From the NCBI GenBank assembly GCA_011319805.1, contig SJRY01000050.1, positions 930,001-994,000 on the forward strand: a stretch of 64,000 bases of DNA, given 5' to 3'. The stretch is from Macrocybe gigantea (Eukaryota > Basidiomycota > Agaricomycetes > Agaricales > Callistosporiaceae). How positions within the stretch are numbered: position 1 is the stretch's first letter; the number at the start of each line of letters is the position of its first letter. The notes beneath the pieces were generated by a model. The model did not search any database, had not been told where the DNA came from, and saw nothing but the letters and a program-made list of their open reading frames with translations. Made by a program: the position numbers and the translations under genes. Of this stretch, positions 1-11,112 are shown one piece after another.

Positions 1-1029
1 GCTGCGCATGCTCTAGATCTCGTTCGTCGCCCGCCGACACGCGTCTCGGCACCCCCGCCACACTCCTTTTCACTCGTGACTGACCTATCAGTCTCCTCTT
101 CGCATTGCTTGTACGTCACACTTGTCACCTCTTCATCGTCGTCTCTATAGGGTGCTATTGATCTAGCAGAGGCCCTATAAAGAACGCCCCGACGATTAGG
201 AGTGGACAAGATCTTCCTCTGACTCCCACGTGCGAACTCAAGCATCTCTTTTTCGCGACCCTCCCGACCCCGCCCTCTGTTTGATAACATGTTTTCTGCT
301 TATTTATTTTCCTTTCAACTGTAGATAGACATTTGTACGGACCGGGCCCTCTCGCTCGGTCGCCTTTTCCTTCACTCAATCATTATTTGGGGAGCGTCGC
401 TCGGTCGCCTTTTCCTTCACTCAATCATTATTTGGGGAGCGTCACGTGGCGCTTCCCGGTTTCAGCCTAAGCTTGAGTGAGCAGCAGAGGCCCATCATTT
501 TTGCGAACTTTGGAACACCTGCAGGGTCGACAGAATCTATCCGGTCAGGGAGCAAACGGGTGTTCTAGTTTAATTATTTTTTTTCTTTAAATCAACAACC
601 GTGAGACACCGTTTCCCCCTTCCGAAGGATGAAAACAGCCTTCAGCTTGCCGATTCTTCCTTTCCAAGCACCGTATTGCTTTCATCTCGAGTATTTGAGA
701 GTCGCGCTGGCCCTCTGTTGAAGGGTTTCTACTTCCCCCCTTTGCCTTCCTCGCCTTCTTTCGTACCACCCAGTCGGTGTCTGTACGGCAGCGAAGGCCT
801 ACCTGGAAACTTGTTCGGAGTCTTATAAACTGCTAGTTTTGCTTACGACTCGTCCGGCACTTCGCACTTCGCAGTCGTCTTGATTGACAGACTTCCCTCC
901 CCTCTCTCCTCTCACTCATTTTCTTCACCCTCCAACCCTCCTTTCCTCCATCTCGCCAGCTCCAACTCCCCTCCATTCAACCACCCTCACCCACACACCC
1001 CGTCTGACTCGCACAGAACGTAACACACG
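1..1029. other. upstream region, no gene supported
   Basis: No coding feature can be supported here. The stretch is pyrimidine-rich on the plus strand, especially 880-1020, as is common before fungal start codons. It probably holds the promoter and 5' leader of the gene starting at 1030. It also contains the exact 45-bp tandem duplication listed separately. Short open frames at 601-828 and 884-1264 have no recognisable composition or motif. Confidence 0.5.
352..441. repeat. exact 45-bp tandem duplication
   Basis: Positions 352-396 and 397-441 are identical over 45 bases, head to tail with no spacer. The unit begins TCGCTCGGTCGCC and ends TTTGGGGAGCG. There are only two copies; after the second the match stops after two bases. 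It lies in non-coding sequence about 600 bp before the first gene. It could be a recent replication-slippage duplication or an assembly artefact. Confidence 0.95.
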
Positions 1030-3680
1030 ATGTCCGGCCTGTCCCCTCGCGTGGCCTTCGCAGCAAGACATCCGAATTCGCAGGGCTCTTCCGCTCGTCA
1101 CACTCCGGCGCGCACGCGCAGGCGGCACGTCTCACAGAAACCTCGAGCGCGCACAAGCCGGCGGCGCTGCAACCTCCGGCGGACGGCGCGTCGAGCACCC
1201 CTTCCGAGTCCGGGCTGAAGAGAGTCACGACCAAGATCCCTTTTCTGGGCGGCCGCACGCGTAAAAAGTCTACGCATTCGAATTCGGGCACGGACACGTC
1301 TGCCCCGGGCGGACGGGGCTATGTCTCTGCGGAAATCGACACGGCGGCGGCCAAAAAATCACGGTGAGCGTTATTTCCTTTTTGGTTTGCCAAACTTGTC
1401 TCCATTTTTTTTTTCCTCCACTCATTCACCACCGTTGGGCCGTGTTTTTTTTTTTTTTTTTTTTTTTTTTTTTGACTTTCGGCTATCATGATCTCAACAA
1501 GGCGACATTATCCTCTATATCGGAGGAAAGTTTCCGCATCTTTTTTAATGGTTCTCGAGTTCGCATGCTTCTGGTGGAGAGAGAAATTTTTTATTTTGTT
1601 CAAAATGCTTGGCATCTGGAATTATCAACTGACAAGCAAATGACAGGAGACTTTCGCATCCAGTGTCTTCTACAACACCGCCAACGTCTCATCCACCCCC
1701 GTTCCTGCTATCATTCCACCCGCCATGCCGTCTGCTTCCTTTGGCTCCAAGCTGACTGCTCATTTCAGCCACCACGTCAAGCCGCGAAAGAATGACGCAT
1801 ATCCAAGGAATTCACAGACTCTTTCCAGCGAAGGCAATGCTTCCTATTCACTGTCGCCGCCGACCAGCCCTCGAGACGCGTCCATCGATTCCGGATCTTC
1901 TTCCAATCGATCTCCGACGCCTCGTGCCAACCAGCCAACAATAACGGTCTCCCTTCCTCCCGACAATCTTGACGATTACAAGGACCTCTTCACGCTGCCC
2001 CGGAACAAGATCGTCCCGAAACGACTGATATCCACCCCGGCCTCTGAATATCGCGACCGATACCAGGCGAACGATTCCAACGTCACGCTTAGTCCTAAAA
2101 GCCAGCCTAGTCCTATGGCCAAGTCCCTGTTCCCGGCCCATATACGACGCGCCGGCGCTCCGTCTAGCGATACAGATGACGGCGATATCCGAACATCTGA
2201 CGATACCCCACCCATTCTCAGGCACCCCATAAAGAGACGTCCAACGCCCGACAAGAAGGCAGACGACGATTCCACCGGTGATTCAGGCAAATCACGTAAT
2301 CTTCTGCCCAATGAATTTGCATCGGATTCTGAGCTCGCTTCTTCCACCGCCACTCTGCAGAAACGACAGGCGAATCTATCGGCCTCTCCTCTTCACCGAT
2401 CACGATTGAGGATGCCTTCTGCGGCTTCCTCACAACCGCCGACTATACCCTTGCCCCCACCTCCTTCTGACCCACCCGCTTCCCCTGTGACTTGTCTGCC
2501 TCATCGATCGACGAGCCTATCGCCACAGATTCCCGTTCCCCGACGGCCAAGAGCCCACACGATAGGTGCGGCCGTACCCTCTGCCCAGCTAGCCATTGCT
2601 CCAGCATCGCCACCTTCTCCTTCGACTGCACGGATTCCGCCAAGAGGCGATAAAGCTGCCAGCGAGAATGAGAACGCACCATCTTCTGTCAAGCAGAGTT
2701 CATCTCAGCAGGATTTTGACGTCAACACGGCCTCGGCGGACCAGCTCCGAAAGGCGCTTATCGCGCGCAATAAGCAGTTCGACGACCTAGCGAGCTACCT
2801 GCTCAAGATCACCGCGACACATGCGGCGGAGAAGAGCGCGCTAGAGAAGAAGGTTTCTGCGCTTGAGAAGGAGCTCGCGAAGAAGGACAAGGAAATCCAG
2901 GGATTTTTGTGGATGCTCGGGCGGAATGGTGGCAGCAGCCCGCGCAGCTCGAGCGTCGCGGTGAGGTCGACGAGCACGCCTCTTCGCAGGAGCGACACGC
3001 CCGATTCGGGCAAGGCTGCACCGTCGTCGCATCGGACGCCGCAGCAGATTCATCATTATCCTGATGATTCAGGCGTGGAATCGTCGTACGCGACTTCGGG
3101 TGCAGAATCGATTCGCGGGTCGGGCACATCAGGCGCCGAATCGTTCTCGTCCATGCGGGTCAGGAAGCTCCGGACGCCCGTGAACGATCCGCAGGCTTAC
3201 AATCTCCATCGTTCGTCTTCGACGTCGAAGAGATCGGGGAACAACCTTGCCGTAGACGGTGCGGCATCGAGCGATCCTTCGAGCGGGAGCACGCGGTCGT
3301 CTCTCTATTCCGTCGCATCGACCTCCTCGTCAGCGTCCTCCGTTCCTTCCTCCACCACGATGTCGTCCGTTTCGTCCCTGTCAGCCATTCCCGAAGCGCC
3401 CTCTTTGCCTTCTTCGCCTTCCAAATCGCCGCAGACTCAGGTGCCTCTGGCCGATCGGGAGCACGAAGAGAAGCGGTCGAACGCTTCGACGCGCCGGATC
3501 TCGTCCTCGTCAGTGCCGTCGCACTCTCCAGTGGCAGCGGTGGCCACGACAGCGTATGCCGCGAACCTGCGGAAAGGCAGACCGCCGTCCATTGCGCAGG
3601 TGCTGGAAAAATCTCAGCCAGGAGGCGACATCGTCGAGAAGCTGCTCCCCGTTGCGAGCCCAGTGCCGACAGCCATCTAA
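1030..3680 (+). CDS. Ser-rich coiled-coil protein of unknown function
   Basis: The model is join(1030-1363, 1664-3680), about 783 aa. The single intron (GTGAGC ... CCAG, 300 nt) is long for this window and carries a T29 run. Exon 1 reads in one frame from ATG 1030 but must end in another (ending GYVSAEIDTAAAKKS, phase 2). One missing base somewhere in about 1116-1216 reconciles both frames and makes the total divisible by three. The protein is mostly Ser/Pro/Thr-rich and disordered. A predicted coiled coil lies around residues 455-525 (Leu/Lys/Glu heptads near ALEKKVSALEKELAKK), followed by another Ser-rich stretch and a C-terminus with RPPSIAQVLEKS. I recognise no family. The length and coiled coil suggest a scaffold or cytoskeleton-linked protein, but that is only inference. 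Confidence 0.72.
1445..1473. repeat. T29 homopolymer in intron
   Basis: An uninterrupted run of 29 T lies inside the only intron of the first gene, about 190 bases before the acceptor. It is too far from the acceptor to be its polypyrimidine tract. The exact length is unreliable given the other one-base losses in this assembly. Confidence 0.9.
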
Positions 3681-4330
3681 ACGCGCCGAAGGCGAACGTT
3701 CGATGCTTTCCATGATCGCCACTGAAACACGGCGCTCTTTTCATTGCATAATATACCTTTCGAGAGCCGCTCATTGCTAGCTCTCTATACGCAGGACTTC
3801 GTTAAAAATTTTCTCGACATCGTTCGCTTGTCCATTCGTTTCGTCGCTCGTCAATAAGTTTCTCGTTCTCCACTTTCGTTTTCGTCTTTTCGTCTCACCC
3901 AACTCGCGCTTTGGAATCGTACTTCGCGGACCGACGGACTGTGATTCTTTTCTTTGCATCAGTTGTATCATTCCCTTTCATTGCACGTTTTGCTCACATC
4001 CATGTCGTTATCTTATCTTATTCTTCGCTGTGCCATTCGAAGATGAGCCAGTCTAACTCTCGTCCAGTATTTAATAGCACTCTCAGATGTATCATCACAG
4101 TAGGGTCGGCAAATACATCGTATCGTCAAGTTTCAGATTATATGAAGAATCCCAGACGGATATTGAAAGCGTGCACACGATGTGTGGGACAGTCCAGAAC
4201 AGAGATAGAGTAATGTCGACAATATTGATACAAATGAAGTTAAAAAGTCCGCGCCGTTAACGATACGAAGATGCAAGACGAGCAGAATAACAAGCTGTCA
4301 GATTCCTCGGAAGGCTAGCGGCCTTGTTTT
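3681..4330. other. convergent 3' region, no gene seen
   Basis: This lies between the stop of the coiled-coil gene (+) and the stop of the kinase gene (-). It should hold both 3' UTRs and terminators. The open frames here (for example 3911-4213) have no recognisable features. Confidence 0.6.
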
Positions 4331-6233
4331 TTATATAAATTGCTTGTTCTTGGAACCGTAAATGCCGTACGGGTTGATCCATCCAAATCGATGCAAGGAA
4401 GAGGCTGGCACGTCGTCGCTGGCCTTGTACACGACCGGGCTGTAAATGTCGCTTTCGTCCTTTCCCGCCCACAAAATAGGGGCCTCCACGTAATCGAATC
4501 GTCCGTTTCTGCTCAGAGCCAAGCCATCTGCCAGCAGCCCGTCGAGCAAGCTCACGCTGGAAAGAGATAAAGGAGAGGCGTAACGTCATGATGAGCAAGC
4601 GAGACGGGCTATCATTAAGGAACGACTTGCCCATTCTCACAATGAAAATATTCGTGCTTCGCAACGTCTTCTTTTGTGTAGCGAAGATAGGGACTGATGC
4701 GCAGGAGCTGGGGAAAAAGTCGGACTTAGCACATGGGGTTAAACATAGACTGAGATGGACTTGCTCCGGATATGAGCGATTCTGCCCGACGGCTCAAGTT
4801 CGCGGAGGCGAAGTAGGACTTGCCGTCGTTGTCAGAGGGTTTGTAGTGAATGAACTCTTCTAATTCTTCGTCGCAGACAAAGAGTGGCTAGACGTGAAGT
4901 GTCACTTAGCGGTCGGGTACAACGTAAATTTGCAACTTACCAGACTGGGTTTGGTTTCGAGCTCAAACACGATGCAGCCGAGAGACCAATAGTCTGCTGC
5001 GGAAGTGAACTTGTATCGTTTCTTATAGTCGCATTTGAACGTCTCTGGGGCCATGTATTGCGGAGTTCCCCAAAACTTGTCGGTTCGGATTTCCTCCAGC
5101 GGCTTGATGCTCCGTTCAGAATGGATGTACGAGCCACCGAAATCCGCGATCCGGATGTTGAAATTGAAGTCTAATAACAAGTTTTCTGGTTTGAGGTCCA
5201 GATGCACAACGCCGACGTCATGGATGGCGGCGATCCCTACAGCCTAATTCGAAAACGAAGACATCAGCTATAAGGTATGAGGCCGCAGGGATCATGATGT
5301 GCATACGATCTGACCAACCCATCGCTTCTTCATCTCGGTGCGCAATTTGTAGTAATCCGGATTTCTGATCATGTCCAAAAGGTCACAATGCATCAACTCC
5401 TAGAACCGGATGTTGGGGAGGGAAAAAAACTCAGTATACCCTGTGAAACGCACCATTACAAAGTATAGCCTCTCGACGTCTAGTAAAGTGCAGTCCAGCC
5501 GCATGACGAACGGCAGCCATGCTTCTCCTGCCCTCTCGCTCATGATCTGATGCACCTTGAGCTCTTGCATGACGAGTTCCTCCGCTTGATTGTCTCGCAA
5601 AGCCGTCTTTGGGAAAATCTTCATGCACATTGCCCGTCCGCGGATAGATTTACCACCTCTGATATCGCGGACAGCCACTGTCTCTCCGATCGTGGTGTCG
5701 TAGAGCTTGTACATACGGATGAACGGCCCAGGAATGCTGTCTTCAGCTTCGTCATCACTGTCGTGCACATGCGAGCTTTCCGCTTCCTCTGTTTCCGTTT
5801 CATCGCTCTCCGCGCATTCTTCTTCACCAAGAGGAGAGCCTGCGTCCGAAAGCTGACTCTCCGTCCCATCATCCTCGCAAAGCGTAGGCGAGCTCGGGCA
5901 CTCGCTGACATCGTCTTGGGCGTCGTCGTCGTCGGTTGAAGCATGTTCATCATCCGTATCGCTATCCTGAGGGCAAGAATCGCACTGAGTGACAAGATGA
6001 GCATTTGGAGGTTCCTCCGCTGCGTGTGTCGGTCGTAAAGAGAAATGTGGGTCCTGTGATTGGGTCGCTAACAAGATCTGGCGTCTGAAATTGCGTTTCT
6101 GGAGTGCAAGTCGTAGAGGTTGATGGTGTTGCACTATTAGAGGAGTGATGGTGTTCGGTGATATCGCCTTTGAAGTGGCAGACGAGAGCTTAAGAGCAAC
6201 TGGGCTGGGAGGAAGACAGATGACGCCGGGCAT
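4331..6233 (-). CDS. non-RD Ser/Thr protein kinase with acidic N-terminus
   Basis: The model is complement of 6233-5454, 5399-5307, 5243-4941, 4887-4765, 4707-4631, 4556-4331; 533 aa. The first ATG is at 6233. Residues about 60-160 are a run of Asp/Glu/Ser. The kinase domain then shows a VAIK-like MCMKIF lysine (about residue 202), the catalytic loop HLDLKPENLLLD (about 305), IADFGGS and the activation-segment end MAPET. The usual HRD arginine is Leu, so this is a non-RD kinase and may not need activation-loop phosphorylation. The catalytic Asp, Lys, Asn and DFG are all present, so it is probably active. The last two introns begin GCAAGT (4764 and 4630). Only these GC donors keep the frame, giving AESLISG-LLRISPYLRYT and FHCENG-VSLLDGLLADG. 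No closer family is assigned; the substrate is unknown. Confidence 0.86.
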
Positions 6234-6857
6234 AGTCAAGGCGCCGTTTCGCACCGGTCCTTGTTAACTGATCCAAACTTGGAGATGAGTGGGCGTCAAA
6301 GGGAGAGAGAAATAGATGAGATGTGGATGGAGGATGTCAAAGTTATATAGACCGTTCTGCATACTGGGTGCCACCCCTAATGGAACAATGCAAAAATTTT
6401 TGATGTGGTGTAAAGGGCGGGTGGGCCACAGAATGTGTTCGTCGAACATTGTCGCCTCCATATGGCATCAGACGGCGGTGGCCAAGGACATGTTCGGATC
6501 TTATCTTATGGGAAAGGCCAAATGTCCCGGTCAAGACCTGTAATGAAATCGAGTTAAGTTCGCAACATTCAAGAACTCGAGCCTGACGCGTACGCACGTG
6601 CAAATAACTTCCTATCACGTGCTAGCAGTGCTGGAATCTCAGAGTCATCGAGCGCGTGACCAGCCTCTTTTGAAGAGTCGTCCTCAGTTCAGACTGTACC
6701 AGAGACATGAACGGTGTATACCGGCAAAGCATGCGCGGCCATGAAAGCATCCACTGTCAGCGGCCTTGGGATGTACGAAGAGACCAGACATTAGACTTGA
6801 TATCAAAAATTACGCTAAGACCAAAACAAAGGAACGTGGTTGAGGAAAACGACTTGA
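6234..6857. other. kinase promoter / FAD-oxidase 3' region
   Basis: Both flanking genes read leftward. This gap should hold the 3' end of the FAD-oxidase gene and the promoter of the kinase gene. I see no coding feature. Confidence 0.55.
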
Positions 6858-9009
6858 CTAATGCCGACGGCGACAATTCAGCTCGCCGTCCCAGTCCTCA
6901 GACCCTACGCCGCTCGCGACGACGAACAATCCCTCCGGATCGTACTCGTTCTTGATCTGCCTCAGCCGCGGGTAGTGCACGCCGAAAAACGTCTTTTGCG
7001 GGTTTTTCTCATACAGCGAAGCCTACGCACACGAGCGATCAGTCCAAAGCATCCATTTACTGATTTTTTCTTTTATCCCGTACCTCATTGAAGTATGCCC
7101 CGAGGTCAGATCCGAGTGTGTCGAAAGACTGGATGTCTTGGATCACGAGCTGCCTCAGCTGCTGTATCGTCGACGCGGACGCGCCTTCCTCCCAGCCTTG
7201 GCCGAACGTGAGATGCCCGACCGCCTTGCGCCAGGCTGGGTTCAGACCCGCCGAGTCGGGATCGGCTTTCGCCACAGCGCCGCCACACACAAAGCTTTCA
7301 CACACGAAGATCAATGCCGACCCAATAGAAGTTCAAGCCGACAGGACTCACTTGAGCGAAGACCCGCCGTGTAACCCCAGAATCAGCCTCGCGACCTCCT
7401 CCGGCCACTTCTCCGCCGCCTCCCTCGGGATCAGTCTCGACCCCAACTCCGTGTTCCCGCCAACCTGCTGGCCAGTCGAAAATATCTCCTTGTACCACTC
7501 ATAAAACCCGGCGTAGGGCTTCGCGAACGCGCCCGCCTGGCCTCCGCTCGCATTGTCGCGAAATCGACGAACGGCTGGATCCTCGCTTGCGCGTCTGCCG
7601 CGCTCGTGTTGGGCGCGACATAGAAAAACGCGAGCTGCTGCGCGGACATGAACGAGTACCCGCCCCACCCGGCATCTGCGAGCGCGGGGTGCATCCGCAC
7701 ATACTCGGTCATGACACGCTGCGCGACGTCCGCGCTGGAGAAGTTGGCCTGTGCAAACACCCTGCGAGCGGGAACCGCTCGTGTGTGCGGTACGTCACAG
7801 AGGTGACGACGCCGAACGTGCCACCACCGCCACCACGCAATGCCCAGAAGAGGTCTGCATGCTATGAGCGTTCGCGGTCAGGTGCGTCCCGGAGGCTGTT
7901 ACGACGGTGAATTGGACAGCATTGTCGACACCTGGGAGGATGGAAGACAAAGGGATGAGGATTGGAGTGATGTATGTAGATAAAATGACTTGCCAAGGCC
8001 GTGCCGGGCAGAGAAAGCACTGTGTCCGCCGCCTTGGATCCACCCACCAGCGGCGCCAACCGACCCGCCAGCTGAGAGGCCGCCGACGATGAAGCGACCA
8101 TTGGCCTCGGCGGCATCGTACGCCTCGTGCCACTGCACTCCGGAGCCGAGCATGAGCGCTGTGCATTTCCGACACAATCGTCAGCTGCTTCGGTCATAGA
8201 AACGGGTATAGAGCGTGGCCGTGATTACCTTTATACGTCTCGCTGGGCGGCGCGCCATCGGGGACGAACGAGTCGCTAAAAGTGATGTTCTTCAGGTTGT
8301 GCGTCCAGAGAAGGAAGCTGCCCCTCGCGGAGCTGCGCCCCAGGAAATCATGCCTAACCTCGCAAAAAGACGGAATCAGCACAAAACGGCGGGCGCAAAA
8401 CCCCGTGCATCAAGCAGCACACGCACCCAGTGTTTTTCACGATCAGCCTCAGCTTCCACCTCTGCGCAAACCGCACCGCGGCCTGCACGTCCGCGACGCT
8501 GCGCGCGTCGACGCCGACGACGGACACGCTGCCCTGGCCACACGACGCGCCGAGGCTGACGTTCAATAGCACGCGTCGATCGTCCCGTTCGCGAACGTGT
8601 AAGTTTCCCAGTTGGGAGCCTGCATCGACCCCGGTTGCGTCGCACGCCAGTTGCCATCGCGCGCGTGCGCTTGCATGTCTGCGCAGGTTGTGTTGCTGGA
8701 GTTCACTGTGTTCTCGGCGGTGCCGAGGGGCTGAGGCGGGTGGTAGGAAGGATAGCATGCGGACTCGGGCGGAGCGGGGACGAGCAGCGGCTGGCTGACT
8801 TGCCCCGCGAGGCGCGCGAAGGCGGATGTGGGGGGCCAGCACGCGGGTTGCTTTCCCGCAGACGGGTCGAAGACGCACCGACAACCTTTGCGGTCGTCAT
8901 GGAGCTCACGATCGTTGTGGTATCCACCTTCTTCCTTTGCTGTGCTGAACGATGCGAGGGAGAGGAGCGGGAGAAGAGGGAGGAGTCGCCGTGGACTCGG
9001 GATTAGCAT
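6858..9009 (-). CDS. secreted berberine-bridge-type FAD oxidoreductase, four frame breaks
   Basis: Model complement of 9009-8427, 8353-8229, 8158-7994, 7931-7352, 7294-7084, 7022-6858; about 610 aa. There is a signal peptide ([16 protein letters not shown]). The FAD-binding PCMH domain carries the flavin-attachment motif [15 protein letters not shown] and the glycine loop around [10 protein letters not shown], then [15 protein letters not shown]. The BBE domain ends [19 protein letters not shown]. The His for 8-alpha-FAD attachment is present. The region where bicovalent enzymes carry the second Cys reads [10 protein letters not shown], so attachment is probably single. Such enzymes oxidise alcohols, sugars or alkaloid-like substrates with O2; the substrate here is unknown. 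Four frame breaks (about 8565, 7860, 7761, 7558) each need one added base, and all flanking sequence stays family-like. Intron 3 starts with GC (7993). The gene is either intact with assembly errors or a very recent pseudogene; the first is favoured. Confidence 0.87.
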
Positions 9010-9060
9010 TGAGATTATTGATGCGTGGGGTTTGACTTAATGAATTTTTATGAAGATCGC

Positions 9061-9070
9061 CCTTTTATAC
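9061..9070 (-). promoter_or_regulatory. TATA-like box of the FAD-oxidase gene
   Basis: On the minus strand the sequence reads GTATAAAAGG, 52-61 bases before ATG 9009. Position and match fit a TATA element, but there is no transcript evidence. Confidence 0.5.
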
Positions 9071-9933
9071 CCGAACACAGAGCGTTCTTGATCAACGAAG
9101 AAGGGCCGCCCAAAGCAAGCAAGTCTCCACGGGCGCGAACGGCAGAGAAACGGCACCGGTTTCGCGAATGCTATGGAAAGAGAAACGACAGGGCCGTGGA
9201 ATATCACATACATGGTGCAATGCTGTGGGTGGGCCGTGCTGCGGTTTTCGCGTAGCAAGCTTGTGCGGGTGTAGCAGTGGGATGCCCATAGATGAGTATC
9301 AGAGAGACTCGATTACGCCAAGAGTCTCCATCATGCATGACGGAGCACTGTCGTCGTCTCGCCTCGCCTCGAACGCCTGGTTATCGCAGCCACGAATGAC
9401 GGACCCTCTCCAGAAGCTACCATTCTCCAACCCCGCGCTACAGCGTTACACGTCTGAGGACGCGACCACCGGAGATGCAAATCAGTCATGTTCTCGACTT
9501 TGAAATTCGCGAGCAAAACGTCAGTCGAACTGTCGTTAGGGCGCAGTTCACCCGCACAGCACAGAGGTGCCAGGGCGCCATGTGAATACCTTCTGGCACA
9601 ACCTGTTCGAAAGAGAAATGACAACTTGCAGAACCAAGGCGGTTTCTGCGGAGCCTCTTTCCTAAAGCAGTAGGGACATGTTTACGTACTTCACGTGATG
9701 CAAGGAGATGGAGCGTGGGAGTGGCCTGCTGTTTTTTGCCCACACCGCCTTTTGCATTCAACCAAGCACGTTGCTCTTGACGAGTCACTCTTGCTCTGAT
9801 CTTTTTTTCGCTCGACTACGCCGAATCTGGCAGAGAAGACATACCCTCCCTCTTGACGACCGCATTCGACGAGCTCGGTTTCTCATTTGCCGTCCACGAC
9901 GAATATACTCAATACCGATCGCTTGAAAAAAAA
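9071..9933. other. divergent intergenic region
   Basis: This lies between the divergently transcribed FAD-oxidase (-) and SYF2 (+) genes, so it holds both promoters. No coding feature is supported; the short open frames are random-looking. Confidence 0.55.
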
Positions 9934-10984
9934 ATGTCTCCAACAACGGAAAGCGAACCGACACAGACGAAACCGGTGGAAGCGGCCGAGTCCCTGAGCG
10001 TTGAGGAGAGAGAAAGTAGCAGAGAGAGCCAGGAGGAAGAAGAGAACGACAGCGGTGCACCAGAGTCGGGCTCGGGCGGCGAGAGCAGTAATGGCAAGAT
10101 GACGATGGAAGAGCGCAGGGCCAAGTTACAGGAGCTGCGAAAGAAAATCGTATGCTTTTTATTGTCTATTGTATAGACATATGCTAAAGTCTGTCACAAG
10201 GCGGCATCCGCAAAGGCCAACAGGGTCTCGATGCTAGAGGAGCAAGCCAAGGCGCGCATCACGGCACGGGACGCAGCGCGGCTGGAGCGGCAACGCAAGT
10301 TGGCAGAGACGCTGCGGTCCAGGGCGGAGGCGGAAGAACGAGGGGAGGATATAGGGCGGGAGAAGAACTGGGAGTGGACGATAGAGGAGAACGACAATTG
10401 GGAGAAGAAGCTAGCGCGGAAGAAGCGGCGTGCGGATTTCGAGTTTCACGGTAGGAGCACAGCGCGGTTCAATTCGGTTGTCTGACTTGCGCGGATGCAG
10501 ATGATGCCCATGCTGCACGACGGCGGTACAAGAAGGACCTGGATTTTATCAAGCCCGATCTGGAAGCGTACAATAAGCAGAAAGCGCTAGCAATGGGGCA
10601 AAGTGGAGCGCTTGTTGCGTTTGATGCTGGTGGGGCTGTAGCGGTGACGAGCGAAGAACAGCGACTGGCAGCGGAGAATCTGTATCGGGATGCAAACACT
10701 CTGATTTACGGGGACAACAAGCCGAGCGAGGAAGCAATCGACCGACTCGTGAGCAAGATCAACAAAGAGTGGGCATATATTTTGTCAAGTTTTTGGATAG
10801 ATGTTGACTGTTTTTCAGTATGGACAAGAAGAGCCGGTTCTCTCGGAAACGGGTCAACGAAGACGAAGGGGACATTACGTACATCAACGAACACAACCGG
10901 GTTTTCAACAAAAAGATTGCTCGCTATTACGACAAATACACGGCCGAGATCCGCGCCAGCTTTGAACGCGGCACTGCACTGTAA
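9934..10984 (+). CDS. SYF2: pre-mRNA-splicing factor SYF2
   Basis: Model join(9934-10149, 10201-10450, 10501-10768, 10819-10984); 299 aa, phases close. SYF2 is a component of the Prp19/NineTeen-associated spliceosome and acts in the nucleus. The N-terminus is acidic and Ser-rich (residues 1-55). Then comes a long Lys/Arg/Glu helical stretch. The conserved block includes NWEWTIEENDNWEKK and, further on, RRYKKDLDFIKPDLEAYN. The C-terminal signature reads RFSRKRVNEDEGDITYIN and then HNRVFNKKIARYYDKYT, typical of the family. Introns are 48-51 nt with clear branch sites. The ATG at 9934 follows a run of A and is preferred over an upstream alternative start, because the protein then begins like its family. 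Only 128 bp separate its stop from the next gene on the same strand. Confidence 0.95.
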
Positions 10985-11112
10985 TCATACTTTATTATTA
11001 TGTAATACAAATGATGCATTATCGATGACGTCAATCCGCTTGCTGACTCTTCCTTCATCCGTTTCGACTGCGTATAAATATTTCGCAGCAGCAGCAGCGC
11101 TTCGGCGCCGCC

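Noticed and set aside
6858..9009. FAD oxidase as a degraded pseudogene
   Set aside because: All four breaks are one-base losses with intact family sequence on both sides, no stops elsewhere and intact splice sites. The same kind of break hits FKS1, so assembly error is the simpler reading. Not excluded.
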